From Parabacteroides sp. (lineage in GTDB: Bacteria > Bacteroidota > Bacteroidia > Bacteroidales > Tannerellaceae): a stretch of 6,770 nucleotides of DNA. Made by a program: the position numbers and the translations under genes. Position 1 is the stretch's first letter; each line of letters begins with the position of its first letter. The stretch is taken from NCBI GenBank assembly GCA_020026285.1, contig JAHHQS010000189.1:1-6770 (forward strand), read 5' to 3'. The notes under the pieces are model-generated. The model saw nothing but the letters and a program-made list of their open reading frames with translations. It was not told the DNA's origin and made no database searches. Shown in pieces: positions 1 through 6,294 of this stretch.

Positions 1-1
1 G

Positions 2-61
2 TATCGCCTTGCTGATAAGTCTCTGTATAGGTTGGAGAGTTTGGAAAACTTCACGTATTAA
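2..61 (+). CDS. Possible C-terminal end of a truncated gene
   Basis: The plus-strand frame from position 2 reads YRLADKSLYRLESLENFTY and stops at TAA (59-61). The composition is plausible for the tail of a real protein, but only 19 codons are visible and the rest lies upstream of the window. I do not recognise the family. It would converge on the VirE-family gene that ends at 170. A chance open frame of this length is common, so the call is weak. Confidence 0.25.
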   Translation, partial: YRLADKSLYRLESLENFTY

Positions 62-111
62 TCCGGCGGAAGTGATAAAGAGCGAGTAAAACCTATTTTA
101 TCAGAGACTTA
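16..111. repeat. Imperfect inverted repeat of about 96 bp
   Basis: TAAGTCTCTG (16-25) is matched perfectly in inverted orientation by CAGAGACTTA (102-111). Just inside, TAGGTT (28-33) pairs with AACCTA (90-95). The whole stretch could fold back on itself, with a loop of about 56 nt. It overlaps the tail of the possible upstream gene and lies beyond the 3' end of the minus-strand VirE gene. It could be a small foldback element or a transcript-end structure. No T-tract or flanking duplication supports either choice. Confidence 0.4.
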
Positions 112-169
112 CAGCGTCAAATATTTCATATCGTTCATAGGCGTTGATTATGAGCGAGTTACTGGCATT

Positions 170-1342
170 TTATCCTTCAGCTGTCAGTGCTCGCTCATTC
201 ACGAGGTAAAAATTACCATCCACACGGTGCATTTTTTTGATTCCGATGCGCACAAGCTCTCTGGAAAGCACATACGGATTAATGTCTTTAGCTGCTGCAC
301 AATGTTTCATCATGTACTGAATTATATCACTCAGCGTGTACCATTTACCTTGTTCCTTTGTGCCCTTCATAAAAAACTGATGAAATAACGTCAGATTAGA
401 TGAAACCCGATAGTACTGTTTGTTGTGTTCCTGAAGCTGTTGCTCCTCTTCGTGTGTCAGCCATACACGTTCCCCGGCATTAACAAACCATTTTAGTTCA
501 GCGTAAAACTGTTCATGGTCAAACGGAGTGTTGTCAATATGGTTCTTTATCTCCATGCAGATAAATCGGCGACTGCCACTAGGGTCGGTCAGCAAATCTG
601 TACGGTTGGAAGTAGCAATGAACGAAGCAATGCGCGGAAGGTTTGAAAAATAGCTATGATAAGCCTTGTTGATAGACACTTCCTTGACTTGGATTAAATT
701 TTTCAGAAAAGGCATCTGTTTTTCCTGGATGCGGTCAAATTCATCCAAGTTGATGAGGCCGTTTTGTGTTAGTCGGCGGTCAATTCTTCCTCTTGCAGTC
801 AGATCTACCATATCTGTAAAGTATGGACGTAACTGGCGGGGAAGCAAATTTCTACAAAACGTAGATTTACCCAGTCCCTGTTCTAAACTAATCAAAATCG
901 GTACAATGCTGTTGCCCGTCTGACTCTCTTTCGCCATCCACTGTGACACCATAGCCATCAGCCAATAGTAAAATGCTTTTATACAAATATCCTCATTTGT
1001 AATTCGTCGGATAAGCGGCTCCACACGATCCTTTCCATCCCATTCAGGCAATTCATTCAGATAAGACTGAAACGGATGATATGATTCAATGCGCGTAGAA
1101 TAAATGAAACGCTGCACGTCCTTATCCCAGCATCGAACATCCGACTCTAGTAGTTCTAAACAAAGTGTATTCAACTGACGCTTGTCCAATAAGGTAAAAG
1201 GATAACATTCCTTGTCTGTTGATTTTTTTCTAAATTCTACCTGTTCAGTGATGAGATTGTAACGAAAGTCGTAACGTTCATTTAGTAATTTTTGAAGATA
1301 GATTTCAGGATTTTTAGTTGTTCCTTTCTTTGAATTTTCCAT
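170..1342 (-). CDS. VirE/VapE-family P-loop ATPase, short form
   Basis: This 390-residue protein matches the VirE (VapE-like) family of P-loop ATPases related to superfamily 3 helicases, which occur on phages, islands and Bacteroidales accessory DNA. Visible motifs are a Walker A (LEQGLGKST, residues 153-161), a Walker B (LINLDEFD, 196-203), a sensor-like ATSNR (243-247) and an arginine-finger-like SRRF (257-260). The approach segment ELPEWDGKDRVEPL (97-110) is also typical. Residues about 297-385 form a separate C-terminal domain resembling the one often following VirE in Bacteroides (DUF3874), possibly a winged helix. There is no N-terminal primase-like or VirE_N domain, so it is shorter than the two-domain versions. 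The ATG is preceded by AAAGGAA at good spacing. The gene is transcribed divergently from the HU-winged-helix gene. It probably acts on DNA in the cytoplasm; substrate and role are unknown. Confidence 0.88.
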   Translation of the reverse strand: MENSKKGTTKNPEIYLQKLLNERYDFRYNLITEQVEFRKKSTDKECYPFTLLDKRQLNTLCLELLESDVRCWDKDVQRFIYSTRIESYHPFQSYLNELPEWDGKDRVEPLIRRITNEDICIKAFYYWLMAMVSQWMAKESQTGNSIVPILISLEQGLGKSTFCRNLLPRQLRPYFTDMVDLTARGRIDRRLTQNGLINLDEFDRIQEKQMPFLKNLIQVKEVSINKAYHSYFSNLPRIASFIATSNRTDLLTDPSGSRRFICMEIKNHIDNTPFDHEQFYAELKWFVNAGERVWLTHEEEQQLQEHNKQYYRVSSNLTLFHQFFMKGTKEQGKWYTLSDIIQYMMKHCAAAKDINPYVLSRELVRIGIKKMHRVDGNFYLVNERALTAEG

Positions 1343-1394
1343 AAAAGATTCCTTTCTATATTTTAAGATTTTAAGTTATACATGGTTATAAAAG

Positions 1395-1416
1395 ATACAT
1401 TTCTAGCTAGATGTAT
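1395..1416. promoter_or_regulatory. Palindrome in the VirE transcript leader
   Basis: The sequence ATACAT-TT-CTAGCTAG-ATGTAT is a 20-bp perfect palindrome interrupted only by a TT pair at 1401-1402. It lies roughly 10-30 nt after the predicted VirE transcription start, which is estimated from the -7 box. It may be an operator for a dimeric repressor or an RNA hairpin in the leader. The symmetry is seen; the role is inferred. Confidence 0.5.
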
Positions 1417-1431
1417 ATCATTTTGTGAGTA

Positions 1432-1462
1432 CAAAATTACACTTGTAAATAGCTGATGTCAA
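1432..1462 (-). promoter_or_regulatory. Promoter of the VirE-family gene
   Basis: On the minus strand, TTGACA (1462-1457) is followed, with 20 bp between its TTG and the next box, by TAATTTTG (1439-1432). The second box is an exact match to the Bacteroidetes -7 consensus TAnnTTTG. The predicted start lies near 1425, giving a leader of about 83 nt before the ATG. Confidence 0.72.
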
Positions 1463-1466
1463 GTGT
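1439..1466. promoter_or_regulatory. Operator-like inverted repeat over the VirE promoter
   Basis: ACACTTG (1439-1445) and CAAGTGT (1460-1466) are perfect inverted copies with centres 21 bp apart, or two helical turns. One arm covers the start of the -33 box and the other abuts the -7 box. A dimeric protein bound here would block RNA polymerase. The binding protein is unknown; the neighbouring HU-winged-helix product is a candidate by position only. Confidence 0.5.
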
Positions 1467-1565
1467 TTTATGATTTTTTATTTTACTATTTTTATATTGC
1501 GTGACGACTAGTTTAAGTGAGAAGTGGAACACTTCAAACAGATGATTTGGTCCTATTAAACAGAT

Positions 1566-1653
1566 TTACTGCTAATTGTCGTCATAACTACTGCCAATTA
1601 GCAGTAATTATGTTTACAATTAGCAGTAAATAAGTCTACAATTAGCAGTAATT
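1566..1653. repeat. 22-bp-phased dyad repeat array (iteron-like)
   Basis: The 13-mer CAATTAGCAGTAA occurs directly at 1595-1607, 1617-1629 and 1639-1651, at an exact 22-bp period. It occurs perfectly inverted at 1566-1578, and a 10/13 inverted match lies exactly 22 bp further on (1588-1600), overlapping the first direct copy. Copies at 1595 and 1639 extend to AATTA-GCAG-TAATT, a dyad suited to a protein dimer. Two helical turns of spacing place all sites on one face of the DNA. Such arrays are typical of operators or replication iterons. No initiator-type Rep gene is visible, so an operator is the simpler reading. Confidence 0.78.
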
Positions 1654-1940
1654 TATAATATCCTATAAAAATAGTGTAAGAAACACCACATCACATTGAT
1701 TTGTTGGCTTAAAAATATCATAATTCTAAAAATACTCATAAACCATATAATCGACCAAAAGAAAAACTCATAATTACAGAACAGAAGAAACAGACTTTTG
1801 TGTCAAACTTAATTCAAATGATGTATCGTTGGGAATCTGAGATTCCTTTTGAAGTTGGATAAGAGTTATAAATCTTCTTCCGTTACAGATTGTCTTAGCA
1901 TAGATGTTATTTTCGATTGGATAATTCACAACCCTTTTCT

Positions 1941-1972
1941 TTTTGACTATACAGAAATCTTTTATAACTTTA
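1941..1972 (+). promoter_or_regulatory. Promoter of the HU-winged-helix gene
   Basis: TTTTG (1941-1945) is followed after 19 bp by TAACTTTA (1965-1972), one base away from the Bacteroidetes -7 consensus TAnnTTTG. The start would fall near 1979, leaving an A-rich leader of about 43 nt before the ATG at 2022. No strong Shine-Dalgarno is present, which is normal in this phylum. Confidence 0.55.
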
Positions 1973-2021
1973 ATTTCGCTAAGAGTTTATACATTAAATT
2001 TTTAACCTAAAACAAAATAAA

Positions 2022-2654
2022 ATGAAAACTAAAACCATCCACTACGACTTTTACGAAAATCCGAGTATGGCAATTGCCCATAAAGGCCCAAAGTATCATG
2101 TACGAATTCTCAATAGTAGAACGGTTAACCTAAAGGAATTAGGTGAGCGAATAGCTAAATATACCACAGGAAGCGAAGCAGATGTGATGCTTGTAATGAC
2201 AAGTTTGCGACAAGTTATCATTGAAGAACTATCAAGTGGAAATTCCGTATCAATTGATGGTATCTGTAGAATAGAACCAACTTTGGGAGTAGCCGATGGA
2301 GTATGTGAGGGAAATGAGAGGGGAAATTCTATTCAGTTGAAAACATTGCGTTCACATGCAGTAAAATCACTGATTGAAGATGTCAGAGGAAAACTAAAAC
2401 CTTGTTCGCACAAAAAGACTCCTCATTCAGGAGGTACATCTGAAATAGAAGCATACGGTTGGCTGACTGAATATTTTGAGACCCACACAGAAGTTTCCCG
2501 TCGTGAGATAGAACAAGGGTTAGGGCTAACTCGCTATATGGCCACAAAATATATGAATAAATTTGTAGCCGATGGAAAGCTGCGTTGCCCGATAAAGGGA
2601 TGCAAATCTGTTTATTCTCCTATGCCTGGCTATTTTGGTAAGTCACGACAGTAA
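2022..2654 (+). CDS. HU-like DNA-binding protein fused to a winged helix
   Basis: This 210-residue protein fits the Bacteroidales HU-HIG class, in which an HU-like fold is fused to a second domain. Residues about 1-125 form the HU part, with YHVRILNSRTVNLKELGERI (25-44), a helical segment near 52-70, and SGNSVSIDGICRIEP (72-86), which matches the usual HU 'G..V.i.gfG.f' strand region. A basic, flexible linker (126-140) leads to a helix-turn-helix or winged-helix domain (about 141-204), with TEVSRREIEQGLGLTRYMAT (156-175) as the core helices. The start ATG lies 50 nt after the predicted -7 box. No terminator is obvious after the stop. It probably binds and bends DNA in the cytoplasm, and the winged helix gives a means of specific recognition. 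The phased array and VirE promoter next to it are plausible targets, by position only. Confidence 0.82.
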   Translation: MKTKTIHYDFYENPSMAIAHKGPKYHVRILNSRTVNLKELGERIAKYTTGSEADVMLVMTSLRQVIIEELSSGNSVSIDGICRIEPTLGVADGVCEGNERGNSIQLKTLRSHAVKSLIEDVRGKLKPCSHKKTPHSGGTSEIEAYGWLTEYFETHTEVSRREIEQGLGLTRYMATKYMNKFVADGKLRCPIKGCKSVYSPMPGYFGKSRQ

Positions 2655-2801
2655 AGAGACTTGCTGAAGGATAAACTTATATTAACTGGCTTATAATCAG
2701 ATAGTATGAACGAAATGAACGATTTGACGCATTTTACTCCTTAGTCTTTGACGATTTATAGGAGACTTGTAACAAATTTCTTAAAGTTTTAGATAAATAA
2801 C

Positions 2802-2915
2802 ATGGAACAATCAGCATCGAATCGTTACGAATAAACTTGGAATAAATTTATAAAAGAACTTGAAACCAAACCTAAGACAATCTTGTGAGCGGTCTGTAAA
2901 CTAATGTATAGAGAT
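2802..2915 (+). pseudogene. Decayed IS66 tnpA start (remnant)
   Basis: By hand alignment this stretch matches 94 of 114 bases at the start of the intact tnpA at 6295, including the first 31 bases without change. The frame is preserved but broken by TAA at the Leu11 codon and TGA at the Arg29 codon, with a further stop a few codons beyond the aligned part. Many differences fall at third codon positions, so the copy probably came from a related, once-functional IS66 rather than from a recent duplicate. Similarity continues about 24 nt upstream and weakly to about 2755. The promoter box TACCTTTG of the intact copy reads TAACAAAT here, so it is dead. No terminal GTAAG is visible. After 2915 the homology fades. 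Confidence 0.85.
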
Positions 2916-2974
2916 GAGCATAAGCATACATAGGAGGGGACGGTTGGACGGTAGAGAACAATCTTGAATATCGC

Positions 2975-3009
2975 AAGCAGTATGCCCCAAATCTCTTGGG
3001 GAGCTGCTT
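2975..3009 (-). terminator. Hairpin at the end of the frameshifted minus-strand gene
   Basis: CCCCAA (2985-2990) and TTGGGG (2996-3001) pair across a 5-nt loop. An outer pair, AAGCAG (2975-2980) with CTGCTT (3004-3009), extends the stem with small internal loops. It begins at the stop codon of the minus-strand gene (3008-3010), the right place for a transcription terminator. There is no strong T-tract, so intrinsic termination is uncertain. Confidence 0.45.
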
Positions 3010-3554
3010 ATCTCGTCCCGTAACTCTTATGGTAAATACTATGACCTGTATATTTAATTTCGTAAGTGTATTTGCCGTCAAATTTTGTTGTTGATGTGAG
3101 GATTGCATGTTCTGCCGCATTACAAGCTTTAAGAATCTCATCTTTAGAAGTTCCAGGTGCAAAGAATTGGTCGTTATATTTAAGACCTGCATTTTCGTAA
3201 GCATCGCTATATGCGGTTTCGATGGTTTCTATTTCTTCATTGTTGCTATTCAATCCCAAGTTGGTGCAATCCGTCATATAAAAATGTTATAGATGGAAGA
3301 GAGTCATTTAGTGGTCCTCCTGCTATTTCTTTTCCTTCGGGTATATATTTGGAGATACGATTTACTTCTGTATATAATGCTTTGTTTAATATGCGGTTAC
3401 ATTCTTTTTGAATGTCTTGTTGTATTAAATTGCAAGTGGTGTATAACCATACACATTGTAATGTAATTATCGTCGATTCGGAACTAATAGTATCTATTCG
3501 GAATAAGTTTGATGGGATTTTGCTCAGGACATCTTCCTTCCGGATTGTTGGCAC
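3008..3554 (-). pseudogene. Frameshifted gene of unknown family
   Basis: Two overlapping minus-strand frames fit one broken gene. The first, from a GTG at 3554, runs to about 3280 and ends in LNDSLPSITFLY. The second continues from about 3277 with MTDCTNLGLNSNNEEIETIE and ends at 3008. They join at an A-run (3280-3284 on the plus strand), where gain or loss of one base would fuse them into roughly 185 residues. The N-terminus is also doubtful: the start is GTG, a hydrophobic stretch FFIFII lies in frame just upstream of it after a TAA, and an ATG at 3576 is in another frame. The product looks soluble and acidic toward its C-terminus, with no motif I recognise. A sequencing error could mimic the shift. 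It is divergent from the lipoprotein operon and ends at a hairpin. Confidence 0.6.
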
Positions 3555-3628
3555 AATGATAAAGATAAAAAATTATCTGGATTCATGCAGCTTTTTATAA
3601 AAGAATTCATTTTTATATTAGAAACGAC

Positions 3629-3636
3629 TAAATTTG
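3629..3636 (+). promoter_or_regulatory. -7 box of the lipoprotein operon
   Basis: TAAATTTG is an exact TAnnTTTG match 22 nt before the ATG at 3659, giving a leader of about 15 nt. No good -33 TTTG lies 19-21 bp upstream, so the promoter may be weak or activator-dependent. The leader is A-rich and lacks a Shine-Dalgarno sequence. Confidence 0.55.
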
Positions 3637-3658
3637 TATAATCGCAAAAAATAATAGT

Positions 3659-4555
3659 ATGAAAACAAAATTTTTATCTTATCTTTTAGTCCTTGTGACC
3701 TGTCTGTCTGTCTCATCATGTCTTGATGATGACGAGAATGAAAGAAAAATCATCAAGCAACAAGTGTACGAACTGACCATAGCTTCAAAGAAGGTTCCTG
3801 GAACAGTGTATGGTGGATGTGGTAATACCTATGTTTCAGATGTTTGTGCAGGAAAGAAGGAGCAAAGTGATAAATGGTCTGCTTTTGGCCCTATCGCAGA
3901 ATTCGAATATGAAGAAGGAAATGAGTATCGTATTCAAGTAGAAGAAACCACTTACGAGGACCATCTGATGGGAGAACCCGTATGGACCGAATCCAGACTT
4001 CTAAAGGTATTATCAAAAGAAGCCAAAGACTCAGAGGACGTGCCGGAACATTTGCTTCCCAAACAGTACTATGAGAATGAAACTTTCGTTCCTGAATATC
4101 GTTTTGCTGTTGAAGCTGAACAGAAGGAGCTGATTGAAAAGGATCTGAAAGAGAATCCTCCTTTTATGGTCGGAGCCAATGTGATTGTCTATGGAGAAGG
4201 GCTTTCAAGATGGATAGCACTCGATAAGAAAGGAAAGATGCTTGGCAACGGAATTTCAAAGCATGTGAACATAGACTCTCCTTCGATTCCAGAAACCTAT
4301 AAACTTCTTCCCCTCAAAGGAGTAAAAAGTTATCAGCACTGGACCTTTATGGATAATAATGATAAGGAGATAGTAGCCTACGATACCTTCATCAGTACAG
4401 AATCCATCAGCAGAACTCCAGCATACGTCGGCCTAACTCCTTGGCTCTATAAAGATGTCACTGATATCTATAAAGCTAAATATCCCAATGCGGGTGTGAA
4501 AACTGTTGTTTATTCTTTGGGATTACCAATTCATTTAACCACTATCACCGAATAA
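3659..4555 (+). CDS. Probable surface lipoprotein with a DUF4377-like domain
   Basis: The 298-residue product starts with a lipoprotein signal: basic MKTK, a hydrophobic core, then the lipobox VSSC with the lipidated Cys at 21. The following LDDDE tract resembles the Bacteroides lipoprotein export signal that sends lipoproteins to the cell surface. Residues about 36-122 resemble DUF4377: an ELTIAS strand, two cysteines (C54, C63) that could form a disulfide, WSAFGPIAEFEYEEGNEYRI (73-92) and a following strand. This domain is found in secreted bacterial proteins of unknown function. Residues about 137-298 form a second region that I do not recognise. The gene is first in a two-gene unit; the next gene starts 33 bp after its stop. 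A role in binding or sensing at the outer membrane is possible, but nothing visible names a ligand. Confidence 0.82.
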   Translation: MKTKFLSYLLVLVTCLSVSSCLDDDENERKIIKQQVYELTIASKKVPGTVYGGCGNTYVSDVCAGKKEQSDKWSAFGPIAEFEYEEGNEYRIQVEETTYEDHLMGEPVWTESRLLKVLSKEAKDSEDVPEHLLPKQYYENETFVPEYRFAVEAEQKELIEKDLKENPPFMVGANVIVYGEGLSRWIALDKKGKMLGNGISKHVNIDSPSIPETYKLLPLKGVKSYQHWTFMDNNDKEIVAYDTFISTESISRTPAYVGLTPWLYKDVTDIYKAKYPNAGVKTVVYSLGLPIHLTTITE

Positions 4556-4588
4556 TATAGTCAAAGCTTTTATTTTATACGATGTATC

Positions 4589-6133
4589 ATGAGACTTATA
4601 AATTTTTTGGGAAGTCTTTTCCTATTCCTTTGCATGATGGGTTTTGTGGGCTGCAAGGAAGAGGAAGATATAATTGAAAAGCCATCTGCTAATAGTACTT
4701 TTATCCAAGGGAAAGCAACAACTTCCAGTGGAGAGCCCCTGCCAGGAGTTCTAGTAAGTATGTATTATTCTGAAGGACAATGGTTAGGTCCACAATTAAG
4801 TCGTAAAAAGGCAGAAGGCCGTACCGATCAACAAGGAAATTATCAGCTTTTCTTTGACTTAAAAGATGACGAACTCAAAGGGAATACAAACGGAGATCCT
4901 GTTCATCGTTCGTTTATGCTCATTGCGGATTTGAAGGAATTAGATAAAGACAGTTATCTGTTGCCTTCTGATTTCAAAATGGGAGAATCTTCAACAGAAT
5001 TGCGCTTCTACTATTCTAACACCGATTTGCAGAAAGGGAAAACCTACAAACATAATTTTTATATTCCCAAAAAAAGATGGTTAGAATGTACGGTTACTAA
5101 TCTGGTGCCATTAGGTAACGATGATAAATATGCTGTTAGCAATCAGCTAAAGTATGGAGGTGATAAATTTCCCGATAATATTTCGCACGGGAGTGAACTA
5201 GCCTTGTTTTATTATCCGATTAATTTGACGAATGAAAAAGAACAGACATTCCGGATTCCCGTTGCCTTGAATGAAACAAACCATATATCTCTGTCATGTC
5301 TGAAAGGTGGAAGCGGATCTTATGATCCAATCACAGATATTCAAAAGGTTTACATTTCAGAAAAGGAACCACAGTCATTATCGTTCAGCAATAATACACC
5401 GTCTGATGAATTCAAGTTCCGTTTAAAAAGCCTGTCTGACAATTTAGGACCATTTAATACAGCCTGTTATGAGATAACCGATTGGGAAGGTAAGAGTCTG
5501 TCTAATGTTCCTGAACGTCTTATTCAATATTACGATTCCATCGTTTGGTCTGCTAAAGGCTATCCGGATAATTTGCTCGTTTTTCGTAAGAAAGAGGGCA
5601 GTCATTATATCTTACAGAATAGATTGGAAACTATGTTCTTTCAGAAAACACCCCTATACACTTATCTTTTAGGTTATCGGGATGGCAGTATAGCACATAT
5701 AGATTCGTTGCAAGTGAATATTAGTCCACGTGACTTTTTACGTTACAATTGGAATGATGCAGCCATCAAATATGATAAACCGGATTTTGAATGTAGTTGT
5801 GTCTTTTATAAAGATGTAGTATTCCATTATTACGTACCAACCGAAATGAATGGTCATCTATTCTCTAAGGTAAGTGTGGTACGGAAATCTGAAGAAAAAG
5901 ACAACTCAGCCTATAATGAAAGATGCCGCAACATTCTGGTAGAATTGATGAATCATCACATGGGTAATCAGCAGTCTGTCGACTTAAATAAGATAGTAAA
6001 TCGTTTTCATTGTTTACCAAAAGAAGCTGAAACAATGGCTTACTGGCAGTCGGATGCGACACAAGCCGTACTTGTAAAAGTCAAAGGAGAATCGAGTGAT
6101 GAACTATATGTCCATGCTGAAAAAATAGATTAA
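4589..6133 (+). CDS. Large probable surface lipoprotein with a carboxypeptidase-regulatory-like domain
   Basis: The 514-residue product has a signal peptide ending in FVGC (Cys22), followed by KEEED, an acidic tract consistent with surface export in Bacteroidetes. Residues about 36-92 carry the transthyretin-like carboxypeptidase-regulatory pattern: FIQGKATTSSGEPLPGVLVS (38-57), then TDQQGNYQLFF (79-89). The domain probably continues to about residue 165. The middle (about 165-380) is rich in beta strands; YDSIVWSAKGYP (315-326) and TYLLGYRDG (358-366) recall PKD-like folds in other Bacteroidales lipoproteins, which is inference. The C-terminus (about 430-514) mixes helix and strand and is unrecognised. 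There are no catalytic motifs. The gene follows the DUF4377-like lipoprotein after 33 bp without a visible promoter, so they are probably co-transcribed and may form one surface complex. A stop at 6133 is followed by no clear terminator. Confidence 0.8.
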   Translation: MRLINFLGSLFLFLCMMGFVGCKEEEDIIEKPSANSTFIQGKATTSSGEPLPGVLVSMYYSEGQWLGPQLSRKKAEGRTDQQGNYQLFFDLKDDELKGNTNGDPVHRSFMLIADLKELDKDSYLLPSDFKMGESSTELRFYYSNTDLQKGKTYKHNFYIPKKRWLECTVTNLVPLGNDDKYAVSNQLKYGGDKFPDNISHGSELALFYYPINLTNEKEQTFRIPVALNETNHISLSCLKGGSGSYDPITDIQKVYISEKEPQSLSFSNNTPSDEFKFRLKSLSDNLGPFNTACYEITDWEGKSLSNVPERLIQYYDSIVWSAKGYPDNLLVFRKKEGSHYILQNRLETMFFQKTPLYTYLLGYRDGSIAHIDSLQVNISPRDFLRYNWNDAAIKYDKPDFECSCVFYKDVVFHYYVPTEMNGHLFSKVSVVRKSEEKDNSAYNERCRNILVELMNHHMGNQQSVDLNKIVNRFHCLPKEAETMAYWQSDATQAVLVKVKGESSDELYVHAEKID

Positions 6134-6185
6134 AGGACCTATTAATTTTTAACTAAGTATTGTGTCAATCTACCTTCCCTAATTT

Positions 6186-6205
6186 GAATATTGAATTCTA
6201 TATTC
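6186..6205. repeat. Near-perfect 20-bp palindrome beside the IS66 end
   Basis: GAATAT-T-GAATTC-T-ATATTC is symmetric except for two T:T positions (6192, 6199). It lies 53 bp after the second lipoprotein stop and 11 bp before the IS66 left end. It could be a weak transcript-end stem or a site bound by a protein. The AT-rich stem without a U-tract makes a terminator doubtful. Confidence 0.4.
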
Positions 6206-6239
6206 TCCCTTAATAAGTAAGCGTCTCCGCGATTCCATA

Positions 6240-6270
6240 TTGTAGCTTATAAATCCTCGTTTTACCTTTG
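6240..6270 (+). promoter_or_regulatory. Promoter of the IS66 tnpA-tnpB genes
   Basis: TTG (6240-6242), a 20-bp spacer and TACCTTTG (6263-6270) match the Bacteroidetes promoter pattern. The start would fall near 6277, about 18 nt before the tnpA ATG (6295). The same box is lost in the dead copy upstream of 2802. Confidence 0.65.
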
Positions 6271-6294
6271 TTCCTAAATTTTTTGATAACTACT

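Larger units (their letters stand above)
1343..2021. other. Divergent regulatory intergenic region, 679 bp
   Basis: This gap separates the minus-strand VirE gene from the plus-strand HU-winged-helix gene and is strongly AT-rich. It holds, from left to right, a leader palindrome (1395-1416), the VirE promoter inside an inverted repeat (1432-1466), a short hairpin GAAGTG-GAA-CACTTC (1521-1535), a 22-bp-phased repeat array (1566-1653) and the HU-gene promoter (1941-1972). I see no convincing gene. A start-less open frame (1713-1859, 49 codons) is the only coding-like stretch. Confidence 0.7.

Noticed and set aside
169..181. A 13-bp inverted match (TTTATCCTTCAGC) to GCTGAAGGATAAA at 2663-2675, bracketing the VirE/HU module
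   Set aside because: It overlaps the VirE stop codon and does not extend on either side. A 13-bp match by chance is expected about once in a window this size, so attachment sites are not supported.
666..923. Plus-strand open frame of 85 codons inside the VirE gene
   Set aside because: It is antisense to the conserved Walker A and Walker B region of a well-supported gene, with no features of its own.
1566..1653. The repeat array as a CRISPR
   Set aside because: Repeats are 13 bp with about 9 bp between them, occur in both orientations, and no Cas gene is present.
1713..1862. Open plus-strand frame of 49 codons, ending in a WESEIPFEVG reading
   Set aside because: It has no usable start codon near its beginning, no ribosome-binding site, and sits in AT-rich regulatory DNA. 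It could be a gene remnant but I cannot support it.
2951..3001. Plus-strand reading VENNLEYRKQYAPNLLG after the tnpA remnant
   Set aside because: It is in a different frame from the remnant, lacks a start, and overlaps a hairpin whose symmetry constrains the sequence. Too short to call.
2872..3204. Minus-strand open frame of 110 codons
   Set aside because: It runs through the IS66 remnant and overlaps the better-supported frame of the broken gene; its composition is not protein-like.
6268..6294. TTG at 6268 as the tnpA start
   Set aside because: It lies within the predicted -7 promoter box, and the dead copy shows homology beginning strongly at the ATG.
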